The notes beneath the pieces are model-generated. The model did not search any database. It was not told the DNA's origin and saw nothing but the letters and a program-made list of their open reading frames with translations. Position numbers and translations under genes: made by a program. Of a stretch of DNA of 64,000 nt, positions 36,780 to 44,965 are shown piece by piece (within the stretch, counting starts at the first letter, position 1; each line of letters opens with the position of its first letter). This DNA comes from Enterococcus sp. MMGLQ5-1. Its GTDB lineage: Bacteria > Bacillota > Bacilli > Lactobacillales > Streptococcaceae. The stretch is taken from NCBI RefSeq assembly GCF_013155265.1, contig NZ_JABJXU010000003.1, positions 62,001-126,000 on the forward strand, read 5' to 3'.

Positions 36780-36989
36780 ATGAAATTTAAACAATGGTTA
36801 GAAATTGGTATTGGTAAACGAGACGCCAGTTTTGATGCATTTTACGAGTTTGCCTCAAATGATGTGACCTATCCTTGGAAAAAGTCATTCGAGAAACAAG
36901 TCGCATATCTGATGATTCACTACACCAACGAAGGGCATCTTGAAGTATTGCGTGATGCATATTTTAAGTATTTGACGGTGTGGCTATGA
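36780..36989 (+). CDS. YozE_SAM_like domain protein
   Basis: The 69-residue protein (FKQWLEIGIGKRDASFDAFYEFASNDVTYPW..., YLMIHYTNEGHLEVLRDAYFKYL) matches the outline of the YozE SAM-like family. These are small helical proteins of unknown function found in Firmicutes and their phages. GGAGTATATAA precedes the ATG. Its end overlaps the VRR-NUC start. Confidence 0.7.
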   Translation: MKFKQWLEIGIGKRDASFDAFYEFASNDVTYPWKKSFEKQVAYLMIHYTNEGHLEVLRDAYFKYLTVWL

Positions 36990-37273
36990 GAGAAAGACAA
37001 GTTGAACAGTCACTAGTTAAGGCAGTAAAGGCAAGAGGTGGTATTTGTCCAAAGTTCGTATCCCCTGGGCTGTCTGGTGTGCCTGATAGATTGGTTCTTA
37101 TGCCAAATGGGAAGATGGGATTTGTTGAGGTGAAAGCACCAACGAAGAAACCTCGAGCGTTACAGCTTTATCGGATAAAGCAATTCAGGGACTTAGGATT
37201 CAAGTGCTTTGTCCTTGATGATGTTGAACAGATTCCCACATTGATTGATGAGATTGGAGGTGGCGATGCATGA
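36986..37273 (+). CDS. VRR-NUC domain nuclease
   Basis: The 95-residue protein has EQSLVKAVKARGGICPKFVSPGLSGVPDRLVLMPNGKMGFVEVKAP in outline, where GVPDR...FVEVKAP is the PD...ExK core of VRR-NUC nucleases (Holliday-junction or replication-repair type). In phages it is regularly followed by an SNF2 helicase, as here. ATG 36986 overlaps the previous stop. A GTG at 36980 is the alternative. It overlaps the helicase by 4 bases. Confidence 0.88.
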   Translation: MRERQVEQSLVKAVKARGGICPKFVSPGLSGVPDRLVLMPNGKMGFVEVKAPTKKPRALQLYRIKQFRDLGFKCFVLDDVEQIPTLIDEIGGGDA

Positions 37274-38622
37274 AATTTGTACCCCATGAGTATCAGCAAT
37301 ATTCGATTGATTTTATCAAGGAACATAAGATTGCAGCCCTTCTACTTGAAATGGGTCTTGGAAAAACCGTGACTACCCTGACAGCCATTAAGGATTTGAT
37401 GTTTGATGACTTTGCCGTTAAGAAAGTGCTTATCATTGCACCTCTTCGAGTAACCCAGTCAACATGGCCAAGTGAAATCGAGAAGTGGGATCACTTGAAG
37501 GATTTGTCCTATTCCGTGGTTTTAGGAAACCCCAAGCAGCGAATTGAGGCACTTTATAAGAAAGCTGACTTGTATCTGATTAACCGAGAAAACTTGGATT
37601 GGCTAATCACGAAGTCTGACTACGATTTTGATTTTGACATGGTTGTGATTGATGAGTTGAGCAGTTTCAAAAACTACAAGGCTAAACGCTTCACGAGTTT
37701 GATGAAAGTCCGTCACAAGATTGACCGTATCGTTGGTCTGACTGGAACACCTTCAAGTAATGGTTTGATGGATTTATTTGCGGAGTTCAAGGTCTTAGAT
37801 ATGGGTGAACGATTGGAATATTACATTTCACGCTATCGGGATAAGTATTTCCTCCCTGATAAACGAAACGGGATGCAGATTTATTCTTGGAAACCACGAG
37901 AAAATGCGGAACAAGAAATCTATGACAAGATTTCCGACATCACGATTTCCATGAAGTCGGTGGATTTCCTCGATATGCCTGAGTTAGTGATTAACGAAGT
38001 ACCTGTGAGCCTTGAAATGGCTGAAAAGCAGAAGTACGACAAGTTCAAGGCTGACTTGGTGTTACAACTCAAAGATGCAGATATTGATGCAGCCAACGCA
38101 GCTGTTTTATCCAACAAGTTACTGCAGATGGCCAATGGTGCCATCTATGATGAGTTCAATGTCAGCCACCATATTCATGATCAGAAATTGGATACTTTGG
38201 AAGATTTGATTGAAGGAGCCAATGGCAAGCCAATCCTCATCGCTTATTGGTTTCAACATGACCTTGAGCGAATTAAAGAACGGTTCAAGGTTCGTCGGAT
38301 TAAGACAGCCACCGATATTGAAGAGTGGAACAAAGGCAATATTCCTGTTGCTGTGATTCATCCAGCGAGTGCAGGTCATGGACTCAACCTTCAAACAGGA
38401 GGTTCAAACCTTGTCTGGTTCGGCTTAACGTGGAGTCTTGAGCTTTACCAACAGACAAATGCGAGGTTATGGCGACAAGGGCAAAACGAGACAGTGGTCA
38501 TTCACCACATTATCGCCAAGGATACGATTGATGAAGATGTCATGTTGGCTTTGAAACTAAAAGATAAGACTCAATCAAGTCTGATAGATGCTGTTAAAGC
38601 AAGATTGGAGGGAGAAGGATAG
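37270..38622 (+). CDS. SNF2-family DEAD/DEAH helicase
   Basis: The 450-residue ATPase has the Q-motif region PHEYQQYSIDFI, Walker A LLEMGLGKTVTTL (about 27-39), a DEAH-box variant VIDELSSFKNYKA, motif III GLTGTPSSNG, and C-terminal AGHGLNLQTGGSNLVWFGLTWSLE and QTNARLWRQGQ (motifs V and VI). Phage SNF2 helicases act with VRR-NUC in replication or recombination. The frame is open and of family length. The last base overlaps the GTG of the next gene. Confidence 0.9.
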   Translation: MKFVPHEYQQYSIDFIKEHKIAALLLEMGLGKTVTTLTAIKDLMFDDFAVKKVLIIAPLRVTQSTWPSEIEKWDHLKDLSYSVVLGNPKQRIEALYKKADLYLINRENLDWLITKSDYDFDFDMVVIDELSSFKNYKAKRFTSLMKVRHKIDRIVGLTGTPSSNGLMDLFAEFKVLDMGERLEYYISRYRDKYFLPDKRNGMQIYSWKPRENAEQEIYDKISDITISMKSVDFLDMPELVINEVPVSLEMAEKQKYDKFKADLVLQLKDADIDAANAAVLSNKLLQMANGAIYDEFNVSHHIHDQKLDTLEDLIEGANGKPILIAYWFQHDLERIKERFKVRRIKTATDIEEWNKGNIPVAVIHPASAGHGLNLQTGGSNLVWFGLTWSLELYQQTNARLWRQGQNETVVIHHIIAKDTIDEDVMLALKLKDKTQSSLIDAVKARLEGEG

Positions 38623-39035
38623 TGGAAGCAAAAGAATACTTAAAGCAGACGGATGGATTGCAACACCATATTGACTTACTTAAGATTGAGGTGGAGCAAT
38701 TACAACTGCAGTCACAGTCGGTGCAGGGAGTTGAGTACGGTGAACGTATTTCAAGTCCTAACAGAAATACTGAAGCTCCATTTGTACGTTGTTTGTTAAG
38801 AAAGCAAGCGGTTGAGGAGCAAATCAAACGTGAGGAAGAATATCTTTCTTCACTCAAGTTAGATATTTCAGATGCTATTGATAAGTTAGATAGTGTTGAT
38901 GAACGGATACTGCTTCGTGCAAGATACATCAATGATCATACTTGGGATGAGATTGCTAATCAGTTGAGTTATTCCTTGAGGTCAACTCATAGAATCCACG
39001 CCCAAGCATTACAACATTTTGTTATCCCAGATTAA
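38622..39035 (+). CDS. DUF1492 / ArpU-like late-gene transcription regulator
   Basis: The 137-residue protein has a coiled-coil start (about 10-85) and a sigma-70 region-4-like C-terminal HTH (DERILLRARYINDHTWDEIANQLSYSLRSTHRIHAQAL in outline). DUF1492/ArpU proteins lie just before the packaging genes in Gram-positive phages and are thought to activate the late operon. Three 10-bp-phased TGGCACAC repeats and a promoter follow its stop immediately. The GTG start overlaps the helicase stop (TAGTG), with GGAGGGAGAAGG before it. Confidence 0.78.
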   Translation: MEAKEYLKQTDGLQHHIDLLKIEVEQLQLQSQSVQGVEYGERISSPNRNTEAPFVRCLLRKQAVEEQIKREEEYLSSLKLDISDAIDKLDSVDERILLRARYINDHTWDEIANQLSYSLRSTHRIHAQALQHFVIPD

Positions 39036-39038
39036 AGT

Positions 39039-39093
39039 TGGCACACCCTGGCACACGATGTCACATTGCGCACATCTTGAAACCTAGTATAAT
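39039..39093 (+). promoter_or_regulatory. late promoter with three phased TGKCACAY repeats
   Basis: TGGCACAC (39039-39046), TGGCACAC (39049-39056) and TGTCACAT (39059-39066) repeat with an exact 10-bp period. They abut a promoter made of TTGCGC (39066-39071), a 16-base spacer and TATAAT (39088-39093). The weak -35 plus phased upstream sites suggest an activated promoter, likely served by the DUF1492 protein encoded just upstream. Confidence 0.7.
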
Positions 39094-39120
39094 GGTAGTA
39101 TGAAAAAACTATAATCAACC

Positions 39121-39153
39121 AAGCCTTCGTGGAGAAATCTGCGAGGGCTTTTA
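39121..39153 (+). terminator. hairpin in the leader of the late operon
   Basis: AAGCCTTCG pairs with CGAGGGCTT (one G-U) around a 12-base loop and is followed by only TT, so it is a poor terminator. It lies 26 bases before the HNH gene and may be an attenuator or an antitermination target. Confidence 0.4.
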
Positions 39154-39178
39154 CTTTGCACAGAAAGGAGAGCATTCC

Positions 39179-39544
39179 ATGCCAATGAAACCAGCTAAAC
39201 CCTGTAAGTATCCTGGTTGTCCGCACCTAACGCATGACACCTACTGCGATGAGCATAGAACACTTGCAAGGAAACGTTACGAGAAATATGAACGAGATCC
39301 GGAGACCAACAAACGTTACGGCAGAGCTTGGAAAAAGATACGGGCAAGATACGTGGCAGCTCATCCTCTCTGTGAGATGTGTCAGGCAGAAGGTCGTTTA
39401 ACTCCGACAGAGATTGTCCATCACATCAAAGAACTAAGGGAAGGCGGAACACATGACTTTTCTAACTTGATGAGTGTGTGTAAATCCTGCCATTCACGAA
39501 TTCATATGACACGAATGAATACCAAAGATAAAACTAGCTTATAG
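39179..39544 (+). CDS. HNH endonuclease (packaging-associated)
   Basis: The 121-residue protein has zinc-binding CKYPGCPHLTHDTYCDEH at the N-terminus, CEMCQAEGR, the HNH core IVHHIKELREGGTHDFSNL and CKSCHSRIH. HNH proteins next to terminase are needed with TerL for specific cos cleavage in HK97-type phages. AAAGGAGAG precedes ATG 39179. It starts the late operon, and the following gap before TerS may hold the cos site. Confidence 0.88.
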   Translation: MPMKPAKPCKYPGCPHLTHDTYCDEHRTLARKRYEKYERDPETNKRYGRAWKKIRARYVAAHPLCEMCQAEGRLTPTEIVHHIKELREGGTHDFSNLMSVCKSCHSRIHMTRMNTKDKTSL

Positions 39545-39660
39545 AAGTTAGTGATGGGGAGGGGCGGTCAAAATCTCTACGACCTATTGAATTGAACAGC
39601 GCGCTAGGCTTTCACGCACAAAAAGTTCAATTCAAACGCCCTATTAACCCCCAAGAAAAA
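39545..39660. other. possible cos region between HNH and TerS
   Basis: The gap holds GGGGAGGGGCGGTC followed by AAAATCTCTACGACC, a GC-block plus TCTCTACG pattern that I associate with cohesive-end sites of HNH/HK97-type phages. It also has an inverted pair, ATTGAATTGAAC with GTTCAATTCAA. The exact nick positions cannot be read. Confidence 0.35.
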
Positions 39661-39675
39661 AAGGAGGCGAGAATC

Positions 39676-40254
39676 ATCGCAAGAGACGGTACAAATAGAG
39701 GCGGTAGACGTGCGAAGGCGGGTTCTAAACCAACGCCTCTAGCGGATAAACTAGCAGCCGGAAAAGCTGGCAAACGAATCGAAATTCATGAATTTGAACC
39801 AGAGACTTTATTGGTCGGTGGTGATATTGGTGAAGGGGCGGAACTTGAGGGAGCAGATATGCCAGACCCAAGTGAGTACCTTTCCGCAAAACAAAAGGAT
39901 GGCTCAACTTTAGGTGCGGATGAACTATTCCGTGAAACGTGGTTATGGCTCAAGGAACGTGGCTGCGAGAAACTTGTCAGTCCACGAGTGCTTGAAAGTT
40001 ATGCTCAAGCCTTTGCTCGTTACATCCAGTGTGAACAAGCGGTTAGCCAATATGGTCTGCTCGGGAAACACCCAACAACAGGTGGCGTGGTGACGAGTCC
40101 ATTTGTCACAATGAGCCAGAGCTTCCAAAAGCAAGCCAATCTCCTATGGTATGAGATTTTCGATATCGTAAAACAGAACTGCACGACAGATTTTGAAGGC
40201 AGTCCAAATGATGACATGATGGAACGATTGCTTCGTTCCAAGAAAGGAAATTAA
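39676..40254 (+). CDS. phage terminase small subunit, P27 family, with apparent AUC start
   Basis: The protein shows ARDGTNRGGRRAKAGSKPTPLADKLAAGKAG at the start in outline, then LFRETWLWLKERGCEKLVSPRVLESYAQAFARYI and FVTMSQSFQKQANLLWYEIF, all typical of P27-family TerS. AAAGGAGG ends 8 bases before the codon ATC (39676-39678), exactly where relatives start with ATGGCAAGAGA. So the start codon looks changed from ATG to ATC. The only standard in-frame start upstream is TTG 39592, which has no ribosome-binding site and adds 28 foreign residues. Expression may be weak. TerS binds the packaging site and recruits TerL, which is unusually far downstream here. Confidence 0.8.
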   Translation: MARDGTNRGGRRAKAGSKPTPLADKLAAGKAGKRIEIHEFEPETLLVGGDIGEGAELEGADMPDPSEYLSAKQKDGSTLGADELFRETWLWLKERGCEKLVSPRVLESYAQAFARYIQCEQAVSQYGLLGKHPTTGGVVTSPFVTMSQSFQKQANLLWYEIFDIVKQNCTTDFEGSPNDDMMERLLRSKKGN

Positions 40255-40258
40255 CCCT

Positions 40259-41041
40259 ATGATTGAAAAAGTAAATCCAAGCCATCCAGATAAAATTGCC
40301 GACCGAGTGGCAGGGGCAATTGTTAACTTGGCTTACCAAGAAGAATCAAATCCAAAGATAGCAGTTGAGGTTTTAATCGGACATGGCATCTGTCATTTGA
40401 TTATTGAAACTTCAGCTGCTCTTTCTTTTGAAGAAGTGAAGAAAGCAATTAAACGCATCGCAGGTGATGTGAAACAAGATATTGTGGTTGTGCCTCAAGA
40501 CGAGGAGCTTGCCGAAAACCAAGCAGATGAAATTCGCTGTGGAGACAATGGCATCTTCAAAGGCGTACCTCTCACTGACGAACAGCTCAAACTCTCAAAA
40601 ATCGTCCGAGACCTTTATAAAAAGTATCCAACAGATGGGAAGTACATCCTTGATGGCGAGAGATTAATTATTTGTCAGAGTCACGCTAAAACATCTGACC
40701 TCAAAGAATTGTATCCATTTGCGTGGGTGAACCCACTGGGGGATTGGACAGGTGGCACTGATGTTGATACAGGAGCGACCAACCGAAAGCTAGGTTCAGA
40801 CATGGCTGATTCAGTGACAGGTGGTGGCTTGCATGGCAAAGACCTATCCAAGGCTGATGTATCAATTAACATTCACGCCTTCCTCAAAGCCCATCAAACA
40901 GGAAAGCCTGTCGAGTTAGTTTGTGCTATAGGTGATGACCAAGTTGACGGCCTGCCTTACTCGAAAATTGTAGAGGAAGCGCGTGACTTCGTGAATCAAC
41001 TTGGTGGCTTTGAAAAATTAGCAGAATGGGGGTTGTTCTAG
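40259..41041 (+). CDS. phage S-adenosylmethionine synthetase (short MetK)
   Basis: The 260-residue protein starts with VNPSHPDKIADRVAGAIV, the MetK GHPDK motif, and continues with CGDNGIFKG (compare GDQG). GGLHGKDLSKADVSINIHA corresponds to the GGGAFSGKDPTKVDRS region. It is about 130 residues shorter than cellular MetK, so one of the three repeat domains is reduced. It makes SAM from Met and ATP. Its position directly before two DNA methyltransferases suggests it feeds them. AAAGGAAA lies before the ATG. The stop overlaps the next GTG. Confidence 0.85.
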   Translation: MIEKVNPSHPDKIADRVAGAIVNLAYQEESNPKIAVEVLIGHGICHLIIETSAALSFEEVKKAIKRIAGDVKQDIVVVPQDEELAENQADEIRCGDNGIFKGVPLTDEQLKLSKIVRDLYKKYPTDGKYILDGERLIICQSHAKTSDLKELYPFAWVNPLGDWTGGTDVDTGATNRKLGSDMADSVTGGGLHGKDLSKADVSINIHAFLKAHQTGKPVELVCAIGDDQVDGLPYSKIVEEARDFVNQLGGFEKLAEWGLF

Positions 41042-42279
41042 TGATAAAAACAATTGACCATTTTGAAAAAGTTGATATTGAAAAACTTGTCCCCTACGCT
41101 AGAAACTCACGAACCCACTCAAAGGAACAGGTGCTCCAACTTCGGGCATCCATCCGTGAGTTTGGCTTTCTCAACCCTTGCTTGATTGATAAAGACTTCA
41201 ACGTTATAGCTGGCCACGGCAGAATTATGGCAGCGAAGGAAGAAGGCATCAAGGAAGTTCCGTGTATCTTTGTGGAACATCTTACTGAAGCACAGAAACG
41301 GGCTTATATCATTGCCGATAATAAACTCGCTATGAATGCGGGTTGGGATGAAGAAATGCTCTCCATTGAGTTATCTGACCTTCAAGGTGCTGACTTTGAT
41401 TTAGACTTATTAGGCTTTGATGCCAGTGAAATTGACAAGCTCTTGAATGGTGATGCCGAGGCTCAGGAAGATGACTTTGATGTGGATGCAGAACTCGAAA
41501 AGCCGACCTTCTCGAAAACGGGTGACTTGTGGTTACTTGGTAATCACAGATTGATTTGTGGGGATAGTACCAAGCAAGAAACTTATGACGTTCTCATGGA
41601 TGGGAAGAAAGCCAATCTTACCATAACGGATCCGCCTTACAACGTGAACTATGAAGGTAGTGCCGGCAAGATCAAAAATGACAATATGGCTAACGAGGCA
41701 TTCTACACATTCCTGTTTGATGCTTTTTCTTGTATTGAAAAGTCAATGGCAGATGATGCCAGTATCTATGTTTTCCATGCAGATACAGAAGGTTTGAATT
41801 TCCGTAAAGCCTTTGTGGATGCGGGGTTCTATTTATCAGGAACGTGTATCTGGAAGAAACAAAGTCTCGTTCTTGGACGTTCTCCCTATCAGTGGCAACA
41901 TGAACCAGTATTGTTCGGCTGGAAGAAGAAAGGGAAACATCAGTGGTACACAGGTCGTAAGGAATCAACCATCTGGGAATTTGATAAACCTAAGAAGAAT
42001 GGTGATCATCCAACGATGAAACCAATCCCGCTACTCGCTTACCCAATTACCAACTCAAGTATGAGCAACTGCATCGTCCTTGATTCGTTTGGAGGCAGTG
42101 GTTCGACTTTAATCGCATGTGAGCAGACTAACCGTATCTGTTACACGATTGAACTTGATGAGAAGTTTGTGGATGTCATCGTGAATCGCTACATCGAGCA
42201 AGTTGGCTCAGCTGAAAACGTCACATTAATCCGTGATGGAAAAACATTCAAATATGAAGAGGTGGCTGCCCATGAGTAA
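41041..42279 (+). CDS. ParB-N domain fused to a class beta DNA methyltransferase
   Basis: The 412-residue protein has an N-terminal ParB/Srx-like domain (about 1-110: KLVPYARNSRTHSKEQVLQLRASIREFGFLNPCLID in outline, then VIAGHGRIMAA). The methylase domain has DPPYNVNYEGSAG (about 195) before, and FGGSGSTLIACEQ (about 345) after, the recognition region. DPPY before FxGxG marks class beta, an N6-adenine or N4-cytosine enzyme. It likely protects phage DNA from restriction. GTG 41041 overlaps the MetK stop. A GTG 15 bases upstream is less likely. Confidence 0.88.
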   Translation: MIKTIDHFEKVDIEKLVPYARNSRTHSKEQVLQLRASIREFGFLNPCLIDKDFNVIAGHGRIMAAKEEGIKEVPCIFVEHLTEAQKRAYIIADNKLAMNAGWDEEMLSIELSDLQGADFDLDLLGFDASEIDKLLNGDAEAQEDDFDVDAELEKPTFSKTGDLWLLGNHRLICGDSTKQETYDVLMDGKKANLTITDPPYNVNYEGSAGKIKNDNMANEAFYTFLFDAFSCIEKSMADDASIYVFHADTEGLNFRKAFVDAGFYLSGTCIWKKQSLVLGRSPYQWQHEPVLFGWKKKGKHQWYTGRKESTIWEFDKPKKNGDHPTMKPIPLLAYPITNSSMSNCIVLDSFGGSGSTLIACEQTNRICYTIELDEKFVDVIVNRYIEQVGSAENVTLIRDGKTFKYEEVAAHE

Positions 42280-43858
42280 TTTAACTTTAGGCAGTCTTTT
42301 TGATGGTTCAGGAGGTTTCCCTCTTGGGGGCTTCCTTTCAGGTATCGAGCCAAGGTGGAGTTCAGAGATTGAGCCATTTCCAATACGAGTCACCACTAAG
42401 CGATTGCCGGGGGTAAAACACCTTGGAGACATCTCCAAAATCAATGGAGCTGAAATTGAACCTGTGGACATTATCACCTTTGGTAGCCCTTGTACTGACT
42501 TGTCCATTGCAGGAAAGCGAGCAGGGCTTGAAGGTAGTAAGTCCTCGCTGTTTTACGAGGCAATCCGAATTGTTAAAGAAATGAGGGAAAAGACGAATGG
42601 AGAAAAGCCAAGATTTATCGTCTGGGAAAATGTCTGCGGAGCTTTCTCCTCCAACAAAGGGGAAGACTTCCGAAGCGTCCTTGAAGAAATCAGCCAAATA
42701 TCAGATGAAACACTTTCTATCACTAAACCTAACAAATGGGAGAACGCAGGAGAGGTCGTGGGAGAAAACTTCTCACTTGCGTGGCGAGTGCTTGATGCTC
42801 AGTTTTGGGGAGTTCCCCAAAGACGAAAACGTATCTACCTTGTCGCAGATTTTGGAGGTCGGAGTGCATCAAAAATATTATTTGAGTCAGAAGGCCTGTC
42901 TGGGTATTCTGCGGAGGGCTTCCGTGCGTGGCAAGACTCTTCCGAGGGTACTAGAACAGGCACTGCGTTATCAGGCATCTATTGCTTAAACGACCATGGT
43001 GGTGAACGGATGGATGTGACGGAGGACATGACACCAACTTTACGTGCTACATCGAACCATCCACCGCTCGTCTTTGAAAACCATAGCCAAGACACGAGGT
43101 TCAAAGGACCACTTGAAACTGCCCAGACAGTTTTAGCGACATACGGCACGGGTGGAAATAATCAGCCGTTCGTGGTAGAAGATGCGAAGACCTATGATGT
43201 GCGATTTACGTCAGAAGGCACAATCAACTCGAGGGCAAACGTCTATGAATCAAATACCTCACGAACCATCGATACGTCAGGTAACGCACCAGATAGTAAT
43301 CAAGGTGGCATTGCCGTGGTGGCTGTTCAAGGGTCGATGATTGGTCGAGCGGATGAAAATGGACCACAAGGTAGTGGTGTGGGTGATGATGTGAGTTTCA
43401 CTTTGAATACTGTCGATAGACACGGAGTTGCTTATCCCACTTATTCGGCTAGTAAGAACTCGCATTTCACGAGAGCAACTGAGGAATTGGCAGGAACATT
43501 GGTCGCTTCTGATTACAAAGATCCGCCTCTTGTCAATGACAAACAATACGTGGTTCGGAGATTAACACCAACCGAGTGTGCGAGACTGCAAGGTTTCCCA
43601 TCTTAGTGGTGTAGTGATTTGGAAACTCCTGAACCCACTGAGGAAGACTTGGAGTTCTTTCGACAAGTCTTTGAAACCTATCGCTTGGCGGTGAAACCTC
43701 ATGTGAAGCCGAAAACCGAGAAGCAAATCATCAAGTGGCTGAAATCGCCTCACTCTGACTCAGCAGAATACAAACTTTGGGGTAATGGAGTAGCTCTTCC
43801 TTGCGTTTGTTTTGTTCTTTCAGGTATCGCTTGGACAGTCCGAGATTGTATCAAATAA
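42272..43858 (+). pseudogene. C5-cytosine DNA methyltransferase interrupted by an in-frame TAG
   Basis: The frame runs from ATG 42272 (GGTGG before) to TAA 43856-43858, with one TAG at 43604-43606 (codon 445 of about 529). Before it lie motif I SLFDGSGGFPLGG, motif IV FGSPCTDLSIAGKRAG (catalytic Cys), motif VI WENVCGAF, motif VIII-like GVPQRRKRIYLVADFGG and a long variable region. A late VVRRLTPTECARLQGFPS follows. After the stop the same frame continues with DLETPEPTEEDLEFF and motif X YKLWGNGVALPC, so the enzyme is one gene. A TGG-to-TAG change explains the stop. Loss of motif X would disable SAM binding and folding. Confidence 0.88.
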
Positions 43859-43882
43859 AGTTCCTTAAAGTGCTTGTATCAC

Positions 43883-43910
43883 TTGATATAAAAGGCTTTT
43901 AGAGTAATAT
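43883..43910 (+). promoter_or_regulatory. sigma-70 promoter ahead of the DUF4314 gene
   Basis: TTGATA (43883-43888), a 16-base spacer and TAATAT (43905-43910), 36 bases before the DUF4314 start. Confidence 0.5.
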
Positions 43911-43946
43911 ATGTAATGAACAAAGAAGCAAAAGGAGGACATCAAG

Positions 43947-44330
43947 ATGATGCCAAGCAAAGAAACAATCGAAGGATTGAAGAAACGTTACCCAGAAGGA
44001 ACTCGGGTTGAACTGGTTACCATGAGCGACCCTTACGCCCCACCAAAGGGTGCACAAGGCACGGTGTACGGAGTAGACGACATTGGTTCGCTACTGGTGC
44101 ACTGGGACAGCGGTTCAAGCCTGAACGTGCTTTTCGGAGAAGATACGGTTCGCATTGTAAAAGCAGAGCCAACCTTCAAACTGGTTTACCAGAATGGCAA
44201 TGAAGAAACATTCGAAACCTACAATGATGCCTGGCAGGTGATTACCGAGATGGTACTTAACCATGACCTGGTTTGGGTGGACTTCCACGCAGACAAGCAA
44301 GAAGTGACACGCATCAGAAAGGGGCTTTAG
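43947..44330 (+). CDS. DUF4314 phage protein
   Basis: The 127-residue protein has a first half that reads KKRYPEGTRVELVTMSDPYAPPKGAQGTVYGVDDIGSLLVHWDSGSSLNVLFGEDTVR in outline, the DUF4314 beta-barrel-like domain common in Firmicutes phages. The second half (about 75-127) is a separate small domain. Function is unknown. AAGGAGG precedes the ATG. It heads a run of four small overlapping genes between the methylases and TerL. Confidence 0.78.
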   Translation: MMPSKETIEGLKKRYPEGTRVELVTMSDPYAPPKGAQGTVYGVDDIGSLLVHWDSGSSLNVLFGEDTVRIVKAEPTFKLVYQNGNEETFETYNDAWQVITEMVLNHDLVWVDFHADKQEVTRIRKGL

Positions 44331-44331
44331 G

Positions 44332-44526
44332 ATGAAGGTAAGCAAACGCAAGATTTACAACATTGCCAAGAAGCACATCTACGGCTTGCCTGAGAGAGGC
44401 GACCTGAAAGCACATAACAGTGACCATGAAGATTTCCTCGACATTGCCGTGTGGAGCCTCGAGGCGGCGTTAATCGCCGCCTACGAGCAAGGCAGAAAGG
44501 ATGGTCAAAATGACACCAAGAGTTAA
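44332..44526 (+). CDS. DUF6900-like small phage protein
   Basis: The 64-residue protein (SKRKIYNIAKKHIYG..., NSDHEDFLDIAVWSLEAALIAAYEQG) matches in outline the DUF6900 group of small helical phage proteins. Function is unknown. It starts 1 base after DUF4314. Its coding sequence holds a perfect AGGCGGCG-TTAAT-CGCCGCCT hairpin (44462-44482) near its 3' end. Confidence 0.65.
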   Translation: MKVSKRKIYNIAKKHIYGLPERGDLKAHNSDHEDFLDIAVWSLEAALIAAYEQGRKDGQNDTKS

Positions 44527-44698
44527 GAAACAAATCATTGCCATTCAGGAGTCAGGGTTAGCAAACATGCTTGATACCTGCTACGTGCAACGCTTAGCCC
44601 ACGAACGAAACTTCTTTGACCTCGTGATTTTCATTGAGGAACACAAGAAAGAATACGTACACTTTATCATGACAGGAGATGAAGTAGATGTGGACTAA
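44510..44698 (+). CDS. DUF5049-like small phage protein
   Basis: The 62-residue protein (TPRVKKQIIAIQESGLANMLDTCYVQRLAHERNFFDLVIFIEEHKKEYVHFIMTG in outline) has the layout of DUF5049. ATG 44510 has AAAGGATGG at a good distance. ATG 44501 would lie inside it. It overlaps both neighbours by about 10-17 bases, so it is translationally coupled. Function is unknown. Confidence 0.7.
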   Translation: MTPRVKKQIIAIQESGLANMLDTCYVQRLAHERNFFDLVIFIEEHKKEYVHFIMTGDEVDVD

Positions 44699-44912
44699 TG
44701 GAGCCATTAAGATTGACGATACCAGTGTTGCATTTTGCATCAAGCATTTTGAAGAGCCAAGCGAGTTTGGAATTGACGAAGGTCGCATTTCAAAACTGGA
44801 GCTACGGGTTAAGGGAAAGATTGTCGCCAACTATGACCGTGGATGGGACATTAAACCCGCCGATGAAACAGTCGAGAAGGAACTGCAATATGTGCTTGCG
44901 ACTTATAACTAA
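44688..44912 (+). CDS. small phage protein of unknown function
   Basis: The 74-residue protein (TNGAIKIDDTSVAFCIKHFEEPSEFGIDEGRISKLELRVKGK...) is probably a small beta-rich fold. It is a regular companion of the DUF5049 gene upstream of TerL in this phage type. GGAG precedes ATG 44688, which overlaps the previous gene. A short hairpin terminator follows. Confidence 0.65.
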   Translation: MWTNGAIKIDDTSVAFCIKHFEEPSEFGIDEGRISKLELRVKGKIVANYDRGWDIKPADETVEKELQYVLATYN

Positions 44913-44922
44913 AAATTTGAAG

Positions 44923-44945
44923 AACAGCTTTCGGGCTGTTTTTCT
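44923..44945 (+). terminator. short hairpin between small genes and TerL
   Basis: AACAGC-TTTCGG-GCTGTT followed by TTTCT. It is a 6-bp stem, so probably a partial terminator. Confidence 0.5.
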
Positions 44946-44965
44946 CTTGGAAAGGAGTGGTGCGG

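Noticed and set aside
39083-39100. tRNA-like A-box sequence TAGTATAATGGTAGTAT
   Set aside because: No acceptor stem, anticodon arm or TPsiC loop follows. The sequence is explained as a -10 box.
41690-41968. Minus-strand frames across the methylases and structural genes
   Set aside because: All lie opposite strong plus-strand coding regions and lack ribosome-binding sites.
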